Positions 25,230 to 33,934 of a stretch of 64,000 bases of DNA are shown here, piece after piece. The position numbers and the translations under genes were made by a program. Each line of letters opens with the position of its first letter. Position 1 is the stretch's first letter. Under the pieces are notes generated by a model. The model saw only the letters and a program-made list of their open reading frames with translations, had not been told where the DNA came from and did not search any database. This DNA is from Pigmentiphaga litoralis (GTDB lineage: Bacteria; Pseudomonadota; Gammaproteobacteria; Burkholderiales; Burkholderiaceae_B): NCBI RefSeq assembly GCF_013408655.1, contig NZ_JACCBP010000001.1, positions 1,488,001-1,552,000 of the forward strand, in the 5' to 3' direction.

Positions 25230-25799
25230 TCAGCTGGCGTCGGCCACTGGCTCCGGATAGCTGACTTCCAGGATATCCAGTTCGTCGATCCCGGCAGGCG
25301 TGCGCAGCACGACCGTGTCGCCGATCTTGGCCTTGGTCAGCGCGCGGGCCACCGGCGAAATCCAGCTGATCTTGCCCTGCAAGGGTTCCGCTTCATCCAC
25401 GCCCACGATGGTGACGGTGTGGGTCTCGCCTTCCTTGTCCGCATACGTGACGGTGGCGCCAAAAAACACGTGATCCCGGTTGGGCTGCGAAGCGCTGTCG
25501 ACAACCTCGGCAATATCCAGCCGTTTGGTCAGGAAACGCATGCGCCGGTCGATCTCGCGCAGCCGTTTCTTGCCATACAGGTAGTCGCCGTTTTCGGACC
25601 GGTCGCCGTTGGACGCCGCCCAGGACACGATCTGCACCACCGATGGCCGATCCACCGTCATCAGGTGAGTCAGTTCGTCGCGCAGCCGCGCATAGCCTTC
25701 CGGGGTGATGTAGTTTCGGACACCGGCGGGCAAGGCAACGGCTTCGGGCAGCTCGTCGTCTTCGTCGGCATCGGATTCTTTGACAAACGCTTTATTCAT
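25230..25799 (-). CDS. greB: Transcription elongation factor GreB, 189 aa
   Basis: GreB restarts backtracked RNA polymerase by stimulating transcript cleavage. The N-terminal coiled coil (about 28-105) carries the acidic tip NGDRSENGDY with the Asp/Glu pair that reaches the active site and coordinates magnesium. The C-terminal FKBP-like domain (about 108-185) includes FFGATVTYAD and KISWISPVARALTKAKIGD. An acidic N-terminal tail of about 25 residues is extra compared with E. coli GreB. It is convergent with spoT. The RNase-like motifs of other families are absent, so the call is secure. Confidence 0.94.
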   Translation of the reverse strand: MNKAFVKESDADEDDELPEAVALPAGVRNYITPEGYARLRDELTHLMTVDRPSVVQIVSWAASNGDRSENGDYLYGKKRLREIDRRMRFLTKRLDIAEVVDSASQPNRDHVFFGATVTYADKEGETHTVTIVGVDEAEPLQGKISWISPVARALTKAKIGDTVVLRTPAGIDELDILEVSYPEPVADAS

Positions 25800-25871
25800 A
25801 GGACTTGCGGACCTGCAGGGGACGAGCGTTCAGGAACGCCCAAACCGAGAGGCTAGCACGGACCGTCCCAC

Positions 25872-27602
25872 TCACGCGCCTTGCGGCTCCACAGGCCGGT
25901 CCACGGCGTCAACTGCCTGCGCCACGACACCGTCCAGGGCTTCGCGGCGGGCGATGGCAATCCGGCGCACCAGCCATACCGCGCGCTCGAACAGCCGTGT
26001 CGCCATCAGCAGTTCCTGCGCCTCGGCGTCGTCGTGCGCGTCCGACGCCATGACCTGCCGGCGCAGGCGCTCGAACAAGGCGCCGCGGTCGCCGGTCAGC
26101 TGGATCAGGGTGTCCAGGTCGTGCGTATCGACGGGATCTGATGCGTGGCCCGACTGGGTCCGGTCACCCGGCGGGACGGCCGCGATCGGCGGCATCGCAT
26201 CCACGCGGACGTCGACGCGAACCGTGTCAGCCAGCAGGCCGACCTGCGTGCGCAGGGCCTCGCAGAGATTGAACAGCAACTGCGGCCGCTCCTGTCCCCA
26301 CGCGTCGACGATGCCCCCGAACTCGGCCAGGGTGTCCTGCAGCGCCTGCAGGCTGTCCAGATTGGATTGCTCTTGCGCAGCACGTGTCAGGTCCTCGCGG
26401 GCCAGCCCCTGGCTCACCACGGTCAACAGAAAGGCGGACGTTTGTGCGGCGACGTTGCGGTGGCCTGCCAGCAGATGCCGTCGCGCGGCGGCAGCTCCGG
26501 CGGTCTGCACGTTCGTCTGCGCGCCTTCCTGATCCAGATCGGGCAACAGATCGGGCAATGCCGCCGTCAGCCGTTCCGCCTCCAGACGCGCCAGCTCCAG
26601 GGCGTTGATCGGATCTTCGGCGGCACGGTAATAAATGAAATGCGGCTGGCTGGCCTGTTCGACCGGATCGGCAGGCGTCAGGCGCGCCGTCACCCGGATC
26701 GCGGCATCGCGCCACAGCGTGACCGGCAATGCCCCGACGCACTGCATGGCCAGGAACAGCACGGCCAGCAGCGATGACGCATGTTCCGGGGCAACGGTGA
26801 CGCCCGTTGCCGACCGGGCCGACAGGGCCAGCCAGACGGCGGCCACCAGGATAGAACCGCCGGTCTTGACCATGACGTGGACCAGACACAGCTGCCGCCC
26901 GCTCCCCTTGAGTCCGCTGCCCGACACCAGCACCGCCGCCCCGCTGCCCAGGTTGGCGCCGGTCATGATCCAGAACGCCGCGTCAAACGTCATGAAGCCG
27001 GTATGCAACGAGGCCACTGCCAGGATGGTGGCGGTGGACGCCGACTGGGTGATCAGCGCAATCACGATCCCGATCACCAGCGCGATCGGTGACGACAGCC
27101 CGTTGCCCAGCAGGGTGCGCCAGTCGTCCAGCGTCAACGCGTCGGGCGCGTGCTTGATCAGGTCCAGGCCCATGAACAGCAGCGCCAGCCCCAATCCGGC
27201 CCAGATCCAGTCGCGGCGCAGCGCGTGGGTATCCAGCTTGAAGTGAATCGACAGGCCCGCCGCCGCCACCAGGTACAGCACGACCAGGCGGATATCCAGC
27301 GTGGCCAGGAACACCAGCAGCGCCGTGCCGGCATTGGCCCCGGCCACGACGGGGGCGGCCTGGTTGACCGACAGCACGCGGCCGTGAACCAGGTTGGCGG
27401 TGATCAGCGTGACCGCATTGCTCGACTGGGTGATGGCCCCGGCAAGCACCCCGGCCAACAGGCCGCTCCACCGTGATGCCGTCGCCATACGCAGCGCGGA
27501 CCGCACGCGGTGGCCCATGGCCTGTCGCAGATGCTGTCCAATCAGGCGCAGGCCGATGAACAGGAGCCCGAGGCCGGATAGGAGTTCTGCAACGGTGAGC
27601 AT
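25872..27602 (-). CDS. Na/Pi cotransporter family protein with PhoU-like tail, 576 aa
   Basis: The first 300 residues hold eight to nine transmembrane helices with two inverted repeats, each bearing the Gln-Ser motif of NptA-type transporters: AITQSSNAVTLITANLV (about 57-73) and LITQSASTATILAVA (about 183-197). The remainder (about 330-576) is a helical, charged cytosolic region like PhoU. It probably imports phosphate with sodium. Some relatives work in phosphate sensing or export. It is encoded on the same strand as the downstream greB, 72 bases away. No pho box was identified. Confidence 0.88.
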   Translation of the reverse strand: MLTVAELLSGLGLLFIGLRLIGQHLRQAMGHRVRSALRMATASRWSGLLAGVLAGAITQSSNAVTLITANLVHGRVLSVNQAAPVVAGANAGTALLVFLATLDIRLVVLYLVAAAGLSIHFKLDTHALRRDWIWAGLGLALLFMGLDLIKHAPDALTLDDWRTLLGNGLSSPIALVIGIVIALITQSASTATILAVASLHTGFMTFDAAFWIMTGANLGSGAAVLVSGSGLKGSGRQLCLVHVMVKTGGSILVAAVWLALSARSATGVTVAPEHASSLLAVLFLAMQCVGALPVTLWRDAAIRVTARLTPADPVEQASQPHFIYYRAAEDPINALELARLEAERLTAALPDLLPDLDQEGAQTNVQTAGAAAARRHLLAGHRNVAAQTSAFLLTVVSQGLAREDLTRAAQEQSNLDSLQALQDTLAEFGGIVDAWGQERPQLLFNLCEALRTQVGLLADTVRVDVRVDAMPPIAAVPPGDRTQSGHASDPVDTHDLDTLIQLTGDRGALFERLRRQVMASDAHDDAEAQELLMATRLFERAVWLVRRIAIARREALDGVVAQAVDAVDRPVEPQGA

Positions 27603-27723
27603 GGAAGACGCGGTCGCCTGACGGAGAAATGTCGGCGAAGTCTATGACAAGGATGTGACCGTTCCATGACGGAACCCGAACGCGTCCCGCATCAGGCCCA
27701 CATCAGCCCGCATCAGGCCCCCA

Positions 27724-28566
27724 TCAGGCCCAGTCGTGCCAGACCGGCTTCAGGGTGTCCGGCAGCGGCGGCAGGCTGCCGAGGTCCACCCGGCTTTCGG
27801 TCGGACCATGAAAGTCCGACCCGCGCGACGCCAGGAAGCCGTAGGACGTGGCCACCTGGGCGTATTCGCGGTATTGGTCCGGGGTGTGGCTGCCGGTGAT
27901 CACTTCGATGCCAACGCCGCCCAGCCCCAGGAACTCTTCAAACAAGGCGTGGAACTGCACGGGCGTGTAATCGTAGCGGCCCGGATGGGCAATGACCGCC
28001 ATGCCGCCCGCGCCGCGGATCCAGCTGACCGCGTCGGCCAGCGACGCCCAGCGCATGGGCGCGTAGCCGGGCTTGCCGTCGATCAGGAACCGCTGGAACA
28101 CCTCGCGCACGTCCTGGCACACGCCCTGCTCCACGATGTAGCGCGCAAAGTGGGTGCGACCGATCAGGTCGGGGTTGCCGGCATGGCTCAACGCGCCTTC
28201 GAATGCGCCCGGTATGCCCACGGCCGCCAGTTGGTCGGCCATTTCGCGGCCTCGACGTTCCCGCCCCGAACGTGTGGCGCGCAGCCCGGCATCCAACACC
28301 GGGTTGGTCGGGTCCACCTGCAAACCGACGATGTGTACCGTTTCGTTCGCCCAGGTCACCGAGATTTCAACCCCGGGCACGAACCCGATCCCAAGGTCAG
28401 CCGCAGCGGCGGCAGCGTCCGCCAGGCCAGCAATCTCGTCATGATCGGTCAGCGCCAGCACGTCCACACCATTCGCATGGGCGCGCGCCACCAGGTCCTG
28501 GGGCGACAACATGCCGTCCGATACACGGGAATGGCAGTGCAGATCGAAGTTTTGCTGGGGGGCCAT
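27724..28566 (-). CDS. PHP-domain phosphoesterase (RNase AM/YciV-like), 280 aa
   Basis: The metal-binding motifs of the PHP family are all present: DLHCHSRVSDG at residues 8-18, LTDHDEIAGL near 37-46, IAHPGRYDY near 195 and SRGSDFHGP near 255. The closest characterised relatives are 3',5'-nucleoside bisphosphate phosphatases that also trim RNA 5' ends (RNase AM). Length and layout agree. It lies 26 bases downstream of an alpha/beta hydrolase on the same strand. The 121-base gap after it (27603-27723) contains no gene but has a threefold CATCAG-rich stretch. Confidence 0.9.
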   Translation of the reverse strand: MAPQQNFDLHCHSRVSDGMLSPQDLVARAHANGVDVLALTDHDEIAGLADAAAAAADLGIGFVPGVEISVTWANETVHIVGLQVDPTNPVLDAGLRATRSGRERRGREMADQLAAVGIPGAFEGALSHAGNPDLIGRTHFARYIVEQGVCQDVREVFQRFLIDGKPGYAPMRWASLADAVSWIRGAGGMAVIAHPGRYDYTPVQFHALFEEFLGLGGVGIEVITGSHTPDQYREYAQVATSYGFLASRGSDFHGPTESRVDLGSLPPLPDTLKPVWHDWA

Positions 28567-28592
28567 ACGTCAATTGTAAGTCCGCCCTGCTG

Positions 28593-29477
28593 TCAGCGGC
28601 TATTCAGGTCCAGGAATTCTGCTACCAGTTGCGCCACCGCCTCGGGCTGGTCGTGATGCAGCATGTGACTGGCGTTGGCCACCGTGGCCTGGCGCAAGTG
28701 GCGCACGGCTTCCAGCCGGGACCGATAGTCCGGCAAGGCCGTCATACGCCGCAGGATATCGCTGTCGTCGGCTTCGACCCACAGCACCGGCGCCTGGCTC
28801 GCGCGCCAGCAGGCCTGGACCTCGTCCACCCGGTAGGCGACGCGGTTCAGGATCTTGTGCGCCGGGTCGGCCAGCAGCACCCACCGCCCATTCACTTCTT
28901 TGGCCCAGTGATGCGCCAGGAACGCCGCGCGATCGGGCGTCAGCCTTGGATTGGTCTTGCGCAGCCGTTCGGCCACGGCGTCCGCACTGGCGTAATCCTG
29001 CAGCTTTGCGCCTTCCACCAGCTGGTCCAGCCAGGATGCCAGCCGTGCGGGAACGTCCTGGGCCTGGGTGCCAGGCAAGCCCAGGCCTTCCAGGTTGACC
29101 ACGGCGCTGATCCGCTCCGGCCGCACGCCTGCGTATAGCATGGCGATATTGCCGCCCATGCTGTGCCCGACCAGGGGCACCGGCGCATCGGGCGACAGGT
29201 GCCGCAGCAGCGCGTCCAGGTCGCCCAGGTAATCGCTGAATTCATAACAATCGACGCCGGTGGGCCCGGTCAGGCCGAAGCCCCGCCAGTCCGGCGCAAC
29301 GATATGCCAGCGGTCGGCCAGATGGTCGGCAACGAATTGGAAAGAGGCGGCAACATCCATCCACCCATGCAAGGCCAGCAGCAGGGGCGCACCGGGCTTG
29401 CCCCAGTGCCGCAAATGGTGCGGGACACCGCGTACGACCAGGGTTTCGGAACGGGATGGCAGACGGGGTACGTACAT
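28593..29477 (-). CDS. Alpha/beta hydrolase, 294 aa
   Basis: A standard alpha/beta-hydrolase: the oxyanion motif HGWMD near residues 37-41, the nucleophile S106 in GHSMGGN, and the catalytic histidine probably in NASHMLHHDQPE near the C-terminus. There is no signal peptide. The substrate cannot be told from sequence; such enzymes next to YciV-like genes are general esterases or thioesterases. A 205-base gap separates it from the divergent CoA ligase-like gene. Confidence 0.85.
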   Translation of the reverse strand: MYVPRLPSRSETLVVRGVPHHLRHWGKPGAPLLLALHGWMDVAASFQFVADHLADRWHIVAPDWRGFGLTGPTGVDCYEFSDYLGDLDALLRHLSPDAPVPLVGHSMGGNIAMLYAGVRPERISAVVNLEGLGLPGTQAQDVPARLASWLDQLVEGAKLQDYASADAVAERLRKTNPRLTPDRAAFLAHHWAKEVNGRWVLLADPAHKILNRVAYRVDEVQACWRASQAPVLWVEADDSDILRRMTALPDYRSRLEAVRHLRQATVANASHMLHHDQPEAVAQLVAEFLDLNSR

Positions 29478-29568
29478 GATTACTTACCAGAATTAGCAAC
29501 GTGGACGGGCGCTATCCCTCACCCTTCGGGGACACGTGACGCAGCCTGGCGCAGGGCAGACCCTGAAG

Positions 29569-29587
29569 TCCGCAAAGACATTGCGGA
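29569..29587. other. Small hairpin in the hydrolase/CoA-ligase-like divergent gap
   Basis: TCCGCAA (29569-29575) and TTGCGGA (29581-29587) form a perfect 7-base inverted repeat with a 5-base loop. It lies about 95 bases before the downstream start and could be an operator or leader hairpin. Nothing else is recognised in 29478-29682. Confidence 0.4.
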
Positions 29588-29682
29588 TGTCCGTCAGGTC
29601 AACGATCATTGCGTTATAAGCGAAGGCTGGCTGAACCACGCACGCCGATCCGACCGAGATCTTGAATCGCCAGCGGAGGGTT

Positions 29683-31386
29683 ATGGAAGACCAGTATCAG
29701 GCACTCTACACCACGTTCAGATGGTGGGTTCCTCAGCGTTTCAACATCGCCGACGCGTGCTGCCGCCGATGGACGGCCACCAGTGCCGACGCGCGCCGTA
29801 TCGCTTTGTATGCGGAAAACATGCACGGCGAACGCGAGGTCTGGACGTTTGCCCGGCTGCATGAATATGCCAACCGGCTGTCGAACGGCCTGCGCCGCAT
29901 GGGCGTGCAACGCGGCGACCGTGTCGCCATCGCCCTGCCCCAGCGGCCCGAAGCGGCCGTCGCCCATATTGCCGTGTACCAGCTTGGCGCCATCACGGTG
30001 CCCTTGTCGACGCGCCTGCCCGGTGATGTGGTCGAACAGCGCCTGCGCGACAGCGAGTCGCGGATCGTCCTGGTGGACGGCATGGCGGCCGACACCGTGC
30101 TGCCCGCCGCCGATCGCTGCCCGCTGCTGCGTCAGGCCATCGGCATCGATCTGGACGACGAACGCGTGCTGTCCTGGCGCACGCTGATCGCGCGGCAGGA
30201 AAGCGTGTTCGACATGCATCCCACCAGCGCCAACGACCCCGCCATCCTGCTGTACAAGACCGGCACGACCGGTCCGGCGCGCGGCGTCGTGCTGTCTCAC
30301 GGGTCCCTGATCGGCAACCTGCCCGGCGTCGTGGCATCGCAGGACTGGTTTCCCGAACCCACCGACGTGCTCTGGACGGGGTCCGAATGGGGCGGCGGCC
30401 ATGGCCTGTTCGACGGCCTGCTCCCTGCCCTGTACTTTGGGCAGCCGCTGGTCGCCAGCCGCCATGCCAGCACGCCTGAACAGGTGTTCGAACTGCTGGA
30501 ACGCTATCAAGTCACCAACGCCAGCTTGCAGCCTGCCGCCTTGCGCGGCCTGCTGGACGCCGTGCCCGACGCTGCGACCCGCTACAAGCTGTCGCTGCGC
30601 GCCATGGCCGTGGGCGGATCCCATCTGGACGCTGCGCTTGCGGCCCGATGCGAACGCGAACTGGGCGTGACGCCCAACGAAACCTACGGCCAGGCCGAAG
30701 TGCGCGCCATCATCGGCCACAGCCGGCACAAGTGGCCGACCCGCCCCGGCAGCATGGGCCGGCCCTATCCGGGCCACCAGGTCGCCATCGCCACGCCGCA
30801 GGGTCATCCGGCGCCCCCGGGCACGGTTGGCGAGATCGTGGTCAACCGGTACGACATCCAGGGCCATGCCGATCCCGCCTTGTTCCTGGGCTACTGGCGC
30901 GGCGAAGAAGCCGGCCGGCCGGTCAGCGGCACCTGGCATCACACGGGCGACCTGGCGCGCGTCGATGAAGACGGCTATTTCTGGTACGCCGGGCGTATCG
31001 AAGACGTTTTCCCGGCTGACGGCGGGCACACGGTCGTGCCGGACGAGGTCGAAGCCGTGCTGCGCGGCTGTCCGGGCGTGGAAGACGTGGCGATCGTGCC
31101 GGGGCGCGCATCCAAGGTGAAGGCCTATGTGGTGCGGCGCAGGGCCGGCCGGGACGCTACGGAACTGGATGCAGCACAGGGCGACGACGACAGGTTCGCG
31201 CGCGAGCTTCGCGACTACGCCCGACAGCACCTGCCTGCCTGGCAAGTGCCGGCCGACGTGGAAGTCATGCCGGCTTTGCCGATGACGGTGAACGGGACGG
31301 TGCGGCGGATGGCGCTGCGGTTTCGCGAGGAGGAATCCGCGCGGAAGCGGCTGCCTGCTCAAGCGCCACCAGCTCCGGCTCCGTGA
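29683..31386 (+). CDS. AMP-binding acyl-CoA synthetase-like protein lacking the A10 lysine, 567 aa
   Basis: Most ANL motifs are recognisable: P-loop YKTGTTGPARG (191-201), ETYGQAE, and TGDLARVDEDGYFWYAGR with the hinge GRIED. The last core motif, normally PK-x-x-x-GK, is MTVNGTVRRMALR here, with threonine (T539) where the catalytic lysine belongs. The usual SGGENI stretch is replaced by ADGGHTVVP. Adenylation should therefore be weak or absent unless another lysine substitutes. The start at 29683 is fixed by GGAGG 7 bases upstream. The 3' end overlaps the opposite-strand DUF455 gene by 122 bases. It may be a pseudoenzyme, or a ligase with an unusual substrate. Confidence 0.8.
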   Translation: MEDQYQALYTTFRWWVPQRFNIADACCRRWTATSADARRIALYAENMHGEREVWTFARLHEYANRLSNGLRRMGVQRGDRVAIALPQRPEAAVAHIAVYQLGAITVPLSTRLPGDVVEQRLRDSESRIVLVDGMAADTVLPAADRCPLLRQAIGIDLDDERVLSWRTLIARQESVFDMHPTSANDPAILLYKTGTTGPARGVVLSHGSLIGNLPGVVASQDWFPEPTDVLWTGSEWGGGHGLFDGLLPALYFGQPLVASRHASTPEQVFELLERYQVTNASLQPAALRGLLDAVPDAATRYKLSLRAMAVGGSHLDAALAARCERELGVTPNETYGQAEVRAIIGHSRHKWPTRPGSMGRPYPGHQVAIATPQGHPAPPGTVGEIVVNRYDIQGHADPALFLGYWRGEEAGRPVSGTWHHTGDLARVDEDGYFWYAGRIEDVFPADGGHTVVPDEVEAVLRGCPGVEDVAIVPGRASKVKAYVVRRRAGRDATELDAAQGDDDRFARELRDYARQHLPAWQVPADVEVMPALPMTVNGTVRRMALRFREEESARKRLPAQAPPAPAP

Positions 31387-32143
31387 ATCCGGCTTCCCGG
31401 CGCGCCGGGAAGTTGAACGGACCCCGCAGCACCGGCACCACATAGGCTTCGCTCAGGATTGGGTAGTGCACGACCGGGTCCAGCCCGGCGGCGTCGCACA
31501 AATGGCGGTACCACCGGTTGCCGATGGCCACGTGGCCGATTTCGTCCCGCAGAATGATGTCCAGGATCCCCGCGGCCTTGTGGTCGCCGGCGTGGGCCAG
31601 CCGCGCGCGGATTGCCGGGCTGGCGTCCAGGCCCCGCGCTTCCAGGGTCCGCGGCACCAGCGCCATACGCGCCAGGGGGTCACCCTTGGTCTTTTCGGCC
31701 ATCTGCCACAGGCCGTCGTGGGCCGGAAAGTCGCCATACGCCACGCCATGTGCCGCCATGTGGTCGGTCAACAACGTGAAATGCAGGGCCTCTTCGCTCG
31801 CCACCTTCAACCAATCCTGATAGAACCCTTGTGGCAGGCCAGAAAAGCGCCATATAGCATCCAGGGCCAGGTTGATCGCGTTGAATTCGATATGCGCCAG
31901 CGCATGCATGAGCGCGGCGCGGGCCTCGGGCGTGGCCATGCCCCGCGTGGGGACATCGCGCGGCGCCACCTGGACGGGCCTGTCGGGCCGGCCGGGTACC
32001 CCCGCGGGTTCGGGCAGGTCCGCTTCCGGATCCGCCAGCAGCCCCAGCGCGGGCAGTTCCCGCGTCCTGGCGGCCTTTTCCACTGGGTCCGTCAGGCACA
32101 CCAGTTCGCAGGCGCGACGGCGGAGTTCTCTCGTTTCTGTCAT
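31265..32143 (-). CDS. DUF455 ferritin-like protein, 292 aa
   Basis: A helical protein with di-iron-type Glu/His pairs: LAHIEFNAI, SEEALHFTLL and RDEIGHVAIGNRW, in ferritin-like order (about residues 85-210). DUF455 proteins are conserved and uncharacterised; some relatives are grouped with tRNA-hydroxylating MiaE-like enzymes. The ATG at 32143 is taken because earlier in-frame codons reach into hslO. The last 40 residues are Pro/Ala/Ser-rich and lie within the 122-base overlap with the opposite gene, so the natural C-terminus may have been extended by loss of an earlier stop. Confidence 0.82.
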   Translation of the reverse strand: MTETRELRRRACELVCLTDPVEKAARTRELPALGLLADPEADLPEPAGVPGRPDRPVQVAPRDVPTRGMATPEARAALMHALAHIEFNAINLALDAIWRFSGLPQGFYQDWLKVASEEALHFTLLTDHMAAHGVAYGDFPAHDGLWQMAEKTKGDPLARMALVPRTLEARGLDASPAIRARLAHAGDHKAAGILDIILRDEIGHVAIGNRWYRHLCDAAGLDPVVHYPILSEAYVVPVLRGPFNFPARREAGFTEPELVALEQAAASARIPPRETAAPSAAPSRSPSSAKPA

Positions 32144-32148
32144 GCGCC

Positions 32149-32173
32149 GATTGTAGGCTGGGCCGGTACAATC
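32149..32173. promoter_or_regulatory. Inverted repeat with two TACAAT boxes between DUF455 and hslO
   Basis: GATTGTA (32149-32155) and TACAATC (32167-32173) are perfect 7-base arms. Each contains a TACAAT that could be a -10 box, one per strand, for DUF455 (leftward) and hslO (rightward). No good -35 is seen for either. It may instead be an operator. Confidence 0.35.
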
Positions 32174-32237
32174 TTGCCGGTAACCAGACGTGTACCACCC
32201 GCCAGGCCACGAGCCACGGCGTTCAGGAGCAGCATTT

Positions 32238-33206
32238 TTGTCCGACCATCTCAAAAAGTACCTGTTCGAAGGCAACACGGTACGCGCCGAAGTCGTTGCC
32301 ATCCGCGACACCTGGCAGGAAATCCAGGCCCGCCATGACTACCCGCCTGCCGTGCAGAAGCTGCTGGGCGAACTGGTCGCGGCCGCCGCCCTGCTGGCCG
32401 CCAACATCAAGTTCAATGGCACCGTGGTCCTGCAGCTGCAAGGCGACGGCCCCATCGGCCTGATCGTGGTGGAATGCCATGCTGACCTGGGCATGCGCGC
32501 CACCGTCAAGATTCGCGAAGGCTATGAAGTGCCCGAGGATGGCACCCTGCAGACGCTGCTGAGCCCGGGCGGCAACGGCCGTTTCTCGGTCGTGCTGGAC
32601 CCGCAGGACCGGCACGCCGGCCAGCAGCCCTACCAGGGGATCGTGGCCATGCAGGGCGACACCGTGGCCGAAGTGCTCGAGCACTACATGGCGACGTCCG
32701 AACAGCTGCAGACGCGCATGTGGCTGGCGGCCGACGCCAACTGTACCGCCGGGTTGCTTCTGCAGAAGCTGCCTGACCAGGGCGGCCACAGTGTCAAGCC
32801 TGAGGGTGACGCCCCCTCTACCGAAGGCGCGGCGGATGCCGACAAGGAAGCGGACCTGGCCGATACCTGGGACCGTGCCCAGCATCTGGCCGAGACGATC
32901 AAGCCGGAAGAACTGCTGACCGTCACGCCCGACACCATCATCCGCCGCCTGTACTGGCAGGAAACGATGACGGCGTTCGAACCGCTGCCCGTCCAGTACC
33001 GCTGCACCTGCTCGCGCGAGAAAGTCGCGAACGTGCTGCTGCGCCTGGGCCAGGCCGAAGTCGATGACATCATCGAAGAACAAGGCCGTGTCGAGGTCAA
33101 GTGCGACTACTGCGTCAAGGCGTTTGAATTTGACCCGGTCGATGTCGCGGAATTGTTTGCGACTGAATCGACGGCGCTGCGGCACCAGAGCGACTCCCGG
33201 CATTGA
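32238..33206 (+). CDS. hslO: Redox-regulated chaperone Hsp33, 322 aa
   Basis: Hsp33 is switched on by oxidation of its zinc-bound cysteines and holds unfolding proteins. The four cysteines are C256 and C258 (CTC) and C289 and C292 (CDYC), as expected. The N-terminal body has KKYLFEGNTVRAEVV and GDGPIGLIVVECHADL. The start is most likely the TTG at 32238, with AGGAG 8-9 bases upstream and the sequence SDHLKKYLF matching the family; a 16-codon extension is in frame. A non-conserved acidic insertion (about 200-215) precedes the linker. Confidence 0.95.
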   Translation: MSDHLKKYLFEGNTVRAEVVAIRDTWQEIQARHDYPPAVQKLLGELVAAAALLAANIKFNGTVVLQLQGDGPIGLIVVECHADLGMRATVKIREGYEVPEDGTLQTLLSPGGNGRFSVVLDPQDRHAGQQPYQGIVAMQGDTVAEVLEHYMATSEQLQTRMWLAADANCTAGLLLQKLPDQGGHSVKPEGDAPSTEGAADADKEADLADTWDRAQHLAETIKPEELLTVTPDTIIRRLYWQETMTAFEPLPVQYRCTCSREKVANVLLRLGQAEVDDIIEEQGRVEVKCDYCVKAFEFDPVDVAELFATESTALRHQSDSRH

Positions 33207-33228
33207 TGCTGGCTAGCGGTAAGCAGTG

Positions 33229-33260
33229 AAAAAGCGCGGGCCGAGTCCCGCGCTTTTTTT
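33229..33260 (+). terminator. Rho-independent terminator after hslO
   Basis: AAAGCGCGGG pairs with CCCGCGCTTT around CCGAGT, followed by a run of seven Ts. It lies 23 bases after the hslO stop. Confidence 0.92.
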
Positions 33261-33315
33261 GTCCGGCGCAACATTCCGAATGGCGGGCGCATTGGCGTCC
33301 GCACAGACTATCGGG

Positions 33316-33909
33316 ATGCCGCTGATCCTTCGCCCCCCGCTCATCGGGTCTGTCAATCGCCCGCCTCGTCGCCCCAGGCGGCGCGGCATGGCGATCATCG
33401 AGTTCCTGCTGGTGGCCCTGCCCCTGTTCCTGCTGGGCGTCGGCGTGATCGAAGTGACACGATGGGCAGTGGCGCGCCAGGCGATCAGTTACGCGCTTTT
33501 CGAAGCTGCGCGGACCGGTGCGATCACCGGCGGCGATTCGCTCGCCATCCAGCTGGCGTTCGAACGCGCGTAGATCCCCTTGCTGGGCCAGGGCGAAACG
33601 GATCTTGCGTTGGGGCACGACGCGGTCCGAACCCGGCTGGCGGGCTTTCAAAAAAGGTGGGGTGTCGATGGCTATCGGTTGGTGCGCGTTCTGCCACAAC
33701 CCGAGTCGCGCGCGGTCGGCGTCCGCCCGGACGAAAGCATTTTGGTGCTGGATCTGACCTACCTGCACGCGCCGCTGTTTCCGGGCATCCAGCAGGTACT
33801 CAAACGAGTCGTCCTGCCGTCAGGCAACGATGGCTACACGGACGCGGCTCGGCAAGCCGGCCTCGTCGTGATTCGACGGGATATGGCGATGCCCATACAC
33901 AAGAAATGA
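33316..33909 (+). pseudogene. TadE-like pilus-assembly gene interrupted by an in-frame amber codon
   Basis: The reading frame encodes a TadE-type membrane protein: RRGMAIIEFLLVALPLFLLG, then GVIEVTRWAVARQAISYALFEAARTG. The frame stops at a TAG (33571-33573) but continues unbroken in the same frame to TGA at 33909, with a sensible extracellular domain ending AGLVVIRRDMAMP, a typical TadE-like ending. One base change would restore a roughly 197-residue protein. The first part alone (about 85 residues) would be a truncated membrane stub. The start is not certain (ATG 33316 or 33280). No other tad/flp genes are nearby, so it is an orphan. Sequencing error, suppression and true decay are all possible. 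Confidence 0.8.
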
Positions 33910-33934
33910 TTTGCAGCCCGCTGGGCCGCTACAG

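Noticed and set aside
33226..33315. GTG start for the TadE-like gene inside the hslO terminator
   Set aside because: The codons fall in the terminator stem and have no ribosome site; the later ATG is more sensible.
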